Positions 52,575 to 60,000 of a stretch of DNA of 60,000 nucleotides are shown piece after piece. Within the stretch, counting starts at the first letter, position 1. The number at the start of each line of letters is the position of its first letter. The position numbers and the translations under genes are program-made. The DNA comes from Symsagittifera roscoffensis (lineage: Eukaryota > Xenacoelomorpha > Acoela > Convolutidae), in assembly GCF_963678635.1 (NCBI RefSeq), contig NC_087069.1:30236776-30296775 (forward strand). Reading direction: 5' to 3'. Under the pieces are notes generated by a model. The model was not told the origin of the DNA. It worked only from the letters and a program-made list of their open reading frames with translations, and ran no database searches.

Positions 52575-53409
52575 TGTTAGAGTAGCAGTACGGTTGAAAT
52601 GGGTGTTCCAAAATGTATTTGTTTAAAGTAATCCAATCGACGTTGTTTAATGAGAAGACACCAAAGTCCAGAGAGTCGGATCCGTGTTGTATGGGAGTGA
52701 CTTTTTCGTCATCGTGTGTAAGAGATGATATCGTGATTAGAAAAGGGTTGTGGTCTGATAATTCTCTTTTTTGGTGTGAAAAGTGTTTTTTCATATGGCT
52801 GTCTATCGTGGTGTTTAAAATAATGTCGGGGTTGTTGCAAAGGACAATATCTAATTGGTCATGAGGGGGTTCGATAAACTGTTGAAAGTTCATATCAGTA
52901 AAAGTCTGCAGTACTAATTGTTCGTGTTTTTGGGTTGATTGCAAGGTTTGCCAATGCGTATTAGCGAAGTTGATGTCACCAACCAATAAAATATTTGGGC
53001 ATTGAAATTCATTTGAGTAGTCAGTTAGCATATTCAATAGTTTGTTGAAGTCATCTGTGGATAGCTTATATTTGCTTTCGTTCGGGGCACTGTAGATACA
53101 GCATAGGATGAGAGGTGTCGGAGTGTTAAGGAGGAGTCCAACGCAGTCCGTAGTGTGTATTTCAAGTTTTGTGAAAGCTAGGGATTGCTTAACAGCAATA
53201 AGCACGCCCCCGTGTTTCGATTTTGTTGAGTTGGTAGGTCTATCACATCTAGTTATTATGTGTGCAGGTAGAAAAAGCGCGTTGTCAGGGATATTTTCAG
53301 TTAACCAAGTTTCGCTTAAGCAAATGATGTCATAATCGTTCGATAGTATTATATTGCTAAGTTTCATACGTCTATTTATATCCAGTATACTTCGCGTATT
53401 GAATGACAT
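52520..53409 (-). pseudogene. CR1/Jockey-like LINE ORF2, AP endonuclease part
   Basis: Starts at ATG 53409 with MSFNTRSILDINRRMKLSN, then CLSETWL (catalytic Glu), GGVLIAVKQSL, CIYSAPNE, ILLVGDINFANTHWQT, DQLDIVLCN and ELSDHNPFLI (catalytic Asp-His). A complete AP-endonuclease order. Joined by a frameshift to the RT part downstream. Confidence 0.87.
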
Positions 53410-54737
53410 AACATTCAGCGATTCTAGTCAGTTGTCATTTCTAGTCTGAATTGTGCTGTTCTCCTCCGGTTTAATTGTAACTTTTGTCCAGGTGTCGTCT
53501 ACTTTTTAATGCAGTTCTAGGTTTCTGATTCGAAAATTTTTGGGGTTTTTACCACTGCTGATGAGATTTCTACGTTCTCTCAGGATGGCGTTTTCCAGTT
53601 TAATTTCTTCGACTGAGAGTTCCTTACTTATGAAGACATTTTTGTCATAATTTTTGAGGGCCGGTGTTGATGATAGTATCAAGTCTGTTTCTCTTGGACA
53701 GGTTACTCGTACCAGTATAGTTCTGTGGTTTGCTCGTTCTTCGCTGAACTTTCCCACACGCTTGAGATCAGTGATATTGCATTCGAGGTTTAAGAATTTC
53801 ATGATTTTATTTACCTCATCATAGTCATGGTCAAGTCTTTTTCTTCCATCTCTTTCCTTGATCTCGGGGACCCCTCTTATTCTCAATCCTTTGCTCAGGG
53901 GTTTGATTATGTTTTGCGCCGCTACTTGTGACCAGGTTTTACCCTGTTCTGCTATTGGCAGGCTTTGGATGGGATCTTTAATATTTTCCATTTTTGTCGA
54001 GACTTCGGCTACTACTTTACTTAGTTTTGAAATTTCTTCTTCAATTTTTCTGATGTTTTCACTTTTGTCATGTGATGCTGTGCTTCTGATTACTTGATCT
54101 CTTTTTCCGTTGGACAAACAGGTATTGCATATCAGTAGTGCGTTGTTACCAAGTTCCAGTATTCCATTGAGTGCAACGGTCGGAGGCCAGTGCAGACAAC
54201 TTCAAGGTGCATAGAGCAATTACAGGTGATGCAATTGTATATTGGGTCATTTTCGTTTATGGGTTTCTTGCATGTTTTGCAAGGTTTTTTGTCCTTTGAC
54301 ATTCTCAGTTTTATTTATGTTTACGTCCTCTTATCTCTGTGGAAACTGTGTTTGGGGGATGAAGGTTTAGGTAGTGTACTCGAGTCCTCTGGGTGGTACC
54401 TAAAGGGCGCCGATTGAGGACTGAGGTATCAGTGTTAGGGTTACGAAAACAGTTGTTTGGGACCTTAAGGGTACTTGATGACTAGCGGGAGAAAACGGTG
54501 TTATTTATAGATGTGAATTCACAAAGACATCAAATCTGGCGATACCTAAAGGGTATCAATAGAAAATTCAGTCTCTGTGAAAATGATGACACCGACAAGT
54601 GTTGTTGCCGCAGTGGTATATATTCGAGTAGCCCTCGCTATCAGTTTTTACACAGAACTTCTTGTAGATGATCTTTTTTTTCAAAATCGTTTGGAGACTC
54701 ACAAGCGATGCTGTTGTTAAATGCACTTCGTCGGAAG
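53021..54737. repeat. 1717-bp tandem duplication, copy I
   Basis: Identical in length to 54738-56454 and differing at only about ten bases by eye. Covers the start of ORF2, all of ORF1 with its PHD finger, the spacer, and the tail of the esterase frame. GAAG is shared at the breakpoint. Confidence 0.95.
53506..54302 (-). pseudogene. LINE ORF1: PHD finger, coiled coil and RRM-like domain, copy I
   Basis: ATG at 54302 opens MSKDKKPCKTCKKPINENDP and a PHD-like finger (CKTC, CITCNCSMH, EVVC); the last pair CNTC is in the next frame. From about 54117 the frame continues with a heptad-rich coiled coil (IRKIEEEISKLSKVVAEVST) and an RRM-like part (GLRIRGVPEI, YDEVNKIMKFLNLEC, RTILVRVTCPRETDLIL, NVFISKELS) of the kind seen in L1/CR1 ORF1 RNA chaperones. 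The change of frame near 54150-54165 is also present in copy II. Confidence 0.78.
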
Positions 54738-55126
54738 TCAGTTAGCATATTCAATAGTTTGTTGAAGTCATCTGTGGATAGCTTATATTTGCTTTCGTTC
54801 GGGGCACTGTAGATACAGCATAGGATGAGAGGTGTCGGAGTGTTAAGGAGGAGTCCAACGCAGTCCGTAGTGTGTATTTCAAGTTTTGTGAAAGCTAGGG
54901 ATTGCTTAACAGCAATAAGCACGCCCCCGTGTTTCGATTTTGTTGAGTTGGTAGGTCTATCACATCTAGTTATTATGTGTGCAGGCAGAAAAAGCGCGTT
55001 GTCAGGGATATTTTCAGTTAACCAAGTTTCGCTTAAGCAAATGATGTCATAATCGTTCGATAGTATTATATTGCTAAGTTTCATACGTCTATTTATATCC
55101 AGTATACTTCGTGTATTGAATGACAT
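54641..55126 (-). pseudogene. Truncated ORF2 start fused to esterase tail
   Basis: Starts like ORF2 (MSFNTRSILDINRRMKLSN through CLSETWL and CIYSAPNE) but at LTD changes to FRRSAFNNSIACESPNDFEK, sequence from the 3' part of the esterase region read in another frame. A direct product of the tandem duplication. Confidence 0.85.
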
Positions 55127-56454
55127 AACATTCAGCGATTCTAGTCAGTTGTCATTTCTAGTCTGAATTGTGCTGTTCTCCTCCGGTTTAATTGTAACTT
55201 TTGTCCAGGTGTCGTCTACTTTTTAATGCAGTTCTAGGTTTCTGATTCGAAAATTTTTGAGGTTTTTACCACTGCTGATGAGATTTCTACGTTCTCTCAG
55301 GATGGCGTTTTCCAGTTTCATTTCTTCGACTGAGAGTTCCTTACTTATGAAGACATTTTTGTCATAATTTTTGAGGGCCGGTGTTGATGATAGTATCAAG
55401 TCTGTTTCTCTTGGACAGGTTACTCGTACCAGTATAGTTCTGTGGTTTGCTCGTTCTTCGCTGAACTTTCCCACACGCTTGAGATCAATGATATTGCATT
55501 CGAGGTTTAAGAATTTCATGATTTTATTTACCTCATCATAGTCATGATCAAGTCTTTTTCTTCCATCTCTTTCCTTGATCTCGGGGACCCCTCTTATTCT
55601 CAATCCTTTGCTCAGGGGTTTGATTATGTTTTGCGCCGCTACTTGTGACCAGGTTTTACCCTGTTCTGCTATTGGCAGGCTTTGGATGGGATCTCTAATA
55701 TTTTCCATTTTTGTCGAGACTTCGGCTACTACTTTACTTAGTTTTGAAATTTCTTCTTCAATTTTTCTGATGTTTTCATTTTTGTCATGTGATGCTGTGC
55801 TTCTGATTACTTGATCTCTTTTTCCGTTGGACAAACAGGTATTGCATATCAGTAGTGCGTTGTTACCAAGTTCCAGTATTCCATTGATTGCAACGGTTGG
55901 AGGCCAGTGCAGACAACTTCAAGGTGCATAGAGCAATTACAGGTGATGCAATTGTATATTGGGTCATTTTCGTTTATGGGTTTCTTGCATGTTTTGCAAG
56001 GTTTTTTGTCCTTTGACATTCTCAGTTTTATTTATGTTTACGTCCTCTTATCTCTGTGGAAACTGTGTTTGGGGGATGAAGGTTTAGGTAGTGTACTCGA
56101 GTCCTCTGGGTGGTACCTAAAGGGCGCCGATTGAGGACTGAGGTATCAGTGTTAGGGTTATGAAAACAGTTGTTTGGGACCTTAAGGGTACTTGATGACT
56201 AGCGGGAGAAAACGGTGTTACTTATAGATGTGAATTCACAAAGACATCAAATCTGGCGATACCTAAAGGGTATCAATAGAAAATTCAGTCTCTGTGAAAA
56301 TGATGACACCGACAAGTGTTGTTGCCGCAGTGGTATATATTCGAGTAGCCCTCGCTATCAGTTTTTACACAGAACTTCTTGTAGATGATCTTCTTTTTCA
56401 AAATCGTTTGGAGACTCACAAGCGATGCTGTTGTTAAATGCACTTCGTCGGAAG
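54738..56454. repeat. 1717-bp tandem duplication, copy II
   Basis: Mate of 53021-54737. It contains the first part of ORF2 (to LLNMLTD) fused to esterase tail sequence at the duplication joint. Confidence 0.95.
55223..56019 (-). pseudogene. LINE ORF1: PHD finger, coiled coil and RRM-like domain, copy II
   Basis: As copy I, with about five amino-acid differences (for example Lys to Asn and Thr to Ile). Start ATG at 56019. The same frame change separates the finger from the coiled coil. Confidence 0.78.
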
Positions 56455-56878
56455 ATAGAACAGTTTTGGTGGTTATTCCTTTCGATATACCGCGATATCG
56501 CCAGAGTTCTTTCTTTTTGCGAAGAATATCGTTTACACGTTCCGTTCGGGCTGTTCTTCCGAGTCTGGGTGGTAGAGCGATAACGAAAACTTTATTGCAA
56601 CGTTCTGTCAGCCGTAGGCCAAGTTGGGATAATTCTTCAGCAACGTCTTCGGGTGTTCTCGTTGAGTCTTTTTTGTCTTTCGTAAACAGATTGTTCGCAC
56701 CAATGAATAGAGCTATAATATCGTATTCGTTCTTGCGGGGCAAGAAGTTTAGAACATCCGCGATACCTGCACCAGGAAGGCTGAGGATATTGAAATTAAG
56801 GAAAGTTAGATTTTTCAATTGTGAGTCTCCGATCAACAAGTGTTGCGACGACGATTTCTTGAATATGTGAAATCTCAT
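56285..56878 (-). CDS. SGNH/GDSL-type esterase encoded by the LINE, 197 aa
   Basis: Unbroken frame from ATG 56878. Motifs of SGNH hydrolases: LLIGDSQLKNL (nucleophile Ser in GDS, about residue 20), GAGIADVLNFL (Gly block), ALFIGANNLF (Asn block, about 62), VFVIALPPRLG, and SDEVHLT (Asp and His, about 142-145). Esterase domains of this type occur in the first ORF of some CR1/L2-clade LINEs, where they may help membrane or lipid contact. The end is cysteine/histidine-rich (CGNNTCRCHHFH). It lies upstream of the PHD/ORF1 frame on the same strand, with a ~265-bp stop-rich spacer, so it probably belongs to the same element. A host gene is less likely because its tail is part of the element's tandem duplication. 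Confidence 0.75.
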   Translation of the reverse strand: MRFHIFKKSSSQHLLIGDSQLKNLTFLNFNILSLPGAGIADVLNFLPRKNEYDIIALFIGANNLFTKDKKDSTRTPEDVAEELSQLGLRLTERCNKVFVIALPPRLGRTARTERVNDILRKKKELWRYRGISKGITTKTVLSSDEVHLTTASLVSLQTILKKKIIYKKFCVKTDSEGYSNIYHCGNNTCRCHHFHRD

Positions 56879-57060
56879 TGGTTTTCACCCATCCACGGCT
56901 AGGAACGGACGGGACTTTTTTCGTTTCGAATAAGGTGTTCTTGTTCCTAGCTACAACTTTTCTGAAAACACACAGTTTGAACGAGGAAAGAGGAAATCTA
57001 TTTAATAAGTTTACTTATGAATCTATTTAATAAGAATCTATTTAATAGGCTTCTTTAATA
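56879..57060. other. Junction between LINE 5' end and inverted RLE-type LINE
   Basis: Contains three copies of AATCTATTTAATAAG-like sequence (56995-57045), one of which matches 47423-47442 in inverted orientation. Probably target-site or tail sequence accumulated at the junction. Confidence 0.5.
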
Positions 57061-57101
57061 AGAACACGCAACTCGACACGAGATAATATAACATACAAGT
57101 G

Positions 57102-59995
57102 TTACAAGTAAAAAATTTCGTCGAAAGTTATTTTGTCATTTATTGTTCCGAGTACGCAAGCGGCGTTCGCAATCTGTGTTGCCAGGGAGATTCTCTGTTT
57201 TAAAAAGCTGCCTGCTCTGGGTTCCTCAGTGCATATGCTTAGGTTCTTACAAAGCTTGCTCAAAAAAACTTCTGTGCTGGGGCCGGCCGCGCCCTGAATT
57301 TCAAAAGCTAGCGGTTGAAAAAGATATCCATCATTTACAAGATCTTTATATTTAACAATTTTTCGCTCTTCCGCTTCAGCGACAGCCGTACCAGGGTTAC
57401 AAACAGACCCGGCATTAATCCTACAAGGAGCTAAGGAGTCTACTACCGTTACATCCCACAAGAGCTGCTTACCATCAGCCCATGGAACGAGCGTCAAACC
57501 GTCTGCTCGCTTCTGATCGGTCCTGTAGAGGTGTCGTGGTTCTAAAACAGACGGAATGTGAGTAGATGATAGACTCTATTTATAAGGGCATTCAGGTTTG
57601 AATGCCTAGAGAATCTCCCTGCACTTTTGAGGCAAGGAAGACCATGCCAACCATCATCGGTAACGTCTTTTCCGCACACGCATTTATGCCGTTCGCATAT
57701 TTTTGATCCTAATCGAAGTCCTATCGCAATTCTGAGTTGTTGGTTCGACAGTTTTAACCTTAAATTTTTGCACGGGATGACGTTCAACCATTGGGATCCA
57801 AATCTATCTTGGAACGCGTTGAACCTTTTTACGTCCGTTGGTTCGAGTCGTAAAATCAAGTCTGCAATTTCGCTGTCAAAAATTGGCTCCGTCCATTTTT
57901 TTTGGATTTCATTTTCCGGAGCCATTTCAATTTTTCCAAGGTCAAACCACCGTTTAAGCGCATCATCATAGGTTCCATCCACATGCTCCAAACCAAAGAT
58001 TTCGCTCAAGGCATCTTTCGCTCCTACTGCTGAGGCTAAGAAAGCGGGTAAAGCGAATAGACGAGCGGAAGAAACGCCAAGCCATCTTTGGCTGCCGGGA
58101 GAACTGCTTGTAAAAACTGGTTATCATCCATTTTCACGTTAGTGACCTTGCATAACGAATTTCTTAGTAATTTATCGTAGCGTTCCAAAAATCATTTTGC
58201 AAAAAACAAGGGCTGGTACGCAAAAAATATAGGAGTTTTGGCATGCTAAAGCAATTTTTCAGGAGGTAAAACCATAATGGGCGTCTAGTTTGTCAATGAC
58301 ATCCGAGATTTTTTCAAGCTCCCTAATTTTTTCGTCGAGCAATTCTTTTCGGCAAAGTTCTCCGATTGGAGATCCTAAAATGAGGAGTTCTTCTTTTGTT
58401 TTTATTTTTATTTTGGGGCATATTTTTCGAAATTGTGTTAAAATTGAATTATACTGTGTACTAGTAGTCGGTCCCAAAAACAAAGTTCACACTTCTCAGT
58501 GTTTAAGCTCAGGCCGTAAATTTGTTCCGATTTCAGAATGTTTTTAAGGTCCCGGAGTACTACCTTATAGTCGTCGGCTGAATTCCCATCATCTAAATAC
58601 CAGATGTTAATTTTCGACTCCAACTGTTTGACTAGTGTATGAATTGTTTCCGCAAAAAGGGGTGGGGCTTCAGGATTACCTTGCTGAGTTCCGTCTTCTG
58701 GCATTATGACAGAGCTTCCGTAAAAAAGGTAACCAGGTTTACCATACGCGCAATGGGTGTAATTATACAATTCGGGGCGATTTGAAAAAACATGATTCAG
58801 CATTGTTTCTCTGTTTAATGAGTTAAAGGCATTCTTAAAATCTAGTTTTAAAAGAACAGAACATTTTGGATGGTCGTCGCGTTCAATTAGTTTTCGAAAC
58901 GAGTGCGCAGCTACTTCTGCTCCTCGTTTGGTACCGCATCCTACCTGCACGTTTCCGAAAAAATTTTGTCGCTCGGAGAGGGCCTTGCTTCCAGCGCATT
59001 TAGACGCGATACGTCTCAGCGTGTTGCCTATGGCAATTGGTCTCAACCCTCCGTCTTTTTATGAGGGCGATAAGCTTTGTGCCAAAAAAGAAAGGTCTTA
59101 GTGGTTCCGGTATTTTGCCATCTCCAATGAGGTTTATCAGCTTAGTAAGCGATTTCAGAAAATTAAGTCCTGCACTGCCATTCGAGTTACTAACAAGATC
59201 TTTAAGCATTTGAGGAAATATTTTATCAGGACCTGATGCTGATCCGTTTGGAAAGGACATTATCGCTTTGTATAGGTCGAAATCGGTTACGAAAAAAACT
59301 ATCCAACTTTTCTGGATTTGGAGCTGCAAATTTGGCTCGCTGCGGGTGCTTAGACAACAATTTTTGATAGTTATCAGTTGAAAAAGGAGCTATTTTGTCA
59401 TCCGAAGCAGCAAGCCTTATTCCTCTCTTTACATTTCCTTCATCGAGCTTACTACTTATTAACTTTATTCTCTGCTCGAGGTCACTCAGAGGCGGGCTTG
59501 AAACTTGGGGATGGGGTTTTGGAAGTGACACGTCATTTGCTCGAGTTTTTTTATTTATCAAAGAGCTCATGCTTGTGGTCTGTTTGCGTCCACTTCTTTT
59601 CGGTTGCTCCAAAAAAACAAGAACGACGTTAAAAAAATTAGCCATTTTGTAACATCTTCTACATTGTAGACGATGTCATTTATTTTGTCCGACAGACTTT
59701 CCGCCAAGGGAACACGCGAGTCTTTTGGTACTCTCTTGAGTACTCGGACATTTGAGATGGCTGTATTAACATAATTGTCTAGCACTAAATCATTACCTAT
59801 TGTTGCTTTATTAACAGATTTTACATCAACGCATAAAGGACACTGAAACCATTGGGTTTTCTTAGAGTCGCTAAGAGAAATAATTACACAACTGATATGA
59901 TACCAACTAGAACAGCAATCACATCTAATCCAATTTATCAGTCCTGAAGGTTTTAAGCAATCTTTGCTTGTACACTCTTTGTAGTTTTTCCTCAT
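57102..59995 (-). pseudogene. RLE-type LINE, copy 2 (inverted), broken
   Basis: Near-identical, inverted copy of 47781-50669. N-terminal PHD finger 59995 onward; RT pieces 59645-59226, 59329-59000 and 59046-58438 (VGCGTKRGAEVAAH, LKLDFKNAFNSLNRE, IWYLDDG); C-terminal pieces 58483-58259, 58009-57542 and 57497-57102 (restriction-like endonuclease, LLWDVTVVDSLAP). It has extra frameshifts relative to copy 1 (for example one T fewer near 59610 and a loss near 59055) but keeps the full C-x-C..H-G-L-x-C knuckle. QQGNPE replaces QQGDPE. The element continues to the window edge. Confidence 0.85.
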
Positions 59996-60000
59996 CTTGA

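Overview
The window is animal (metazoan) nuclear DNA. It has GT-AG introns, AT-rich spacers, long microsatellites and a dense mix of transposable-element relics: Penelope-like, Ty3/gypsy LTR, several kinds of LINE, piggyBac. Nothing is bacterial: no operons, no Shine-Dalgarno sites, no CRISPR. I cannot name the species; the element mix suggests an invertebrate.

Three host genes can be supported, all on the minus strand. (1) A TVP23-type Golgi membrane protein gene has exon 1 at 7193-7481 and exon 2 at 5625-5806; its 3' exon(s) were not found. (2) An intron-less PEX12-like peroxisomal RING protein gene lies at 9355-10299 with a poly(A) signal at 9323. (3) A TPRG1/TPRG1L-family gene is spread over 18.7 kb (46538 down to 27854). 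Its six coding exons join in phase to give a complete 300-residue protein. Intron 5 (about 12 kb) holds a whole decayed gypsy element with LINEs inside it, and intron 4 holds a 200-N assembly gap and a tandem repeat unit. A further coding-like minus-strand fragment at 14999-15447 is unidentified.

Layout: 1-2.8 kb, tetranucleotide repeats and a ~160-bp satellite; 2.8-5.5 kb, AT-rich non-coding; 5.5-10.3 kb, TVP23 and PEX12 separated by G-tract repeats; 11.5-17.2 kb, LINE relic, Penelope-like element and a second fragment of it; 17.2-25.8 kb, two paralogous satellite blocks flanking a broken piggyBac and a full-length, apparently intact LINE (20577-24351) with an 11-bp target-site duplication; 27.9-46.5 kb, the TPRG1 gene with its element-filled introns; 46.7-60 kb, a nested complex. 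That complex holds two inverted copies of a LINE with a C-terminal restriction-like endonuclease (47.8-50.7 plus, 57.1-60.0 minus). Between them lies a LINE with esterase, PHD finger, ORF1 and EN-RT that carries an exact 1717-bp tandem duplication. A ~172-bp inverted repeat brackets the first copy.

Most promising for follow-up: the unassigned ~300-codon reading frame at 42224-43126 inside a 1567-bp tandem unit next to the gap; the intact LINE with a 2A-like leader and no 3' UTR; the dispersed hairpin repeat with compensatory stem changes; and the inverted LINE pair whose copies share old frameshifts.
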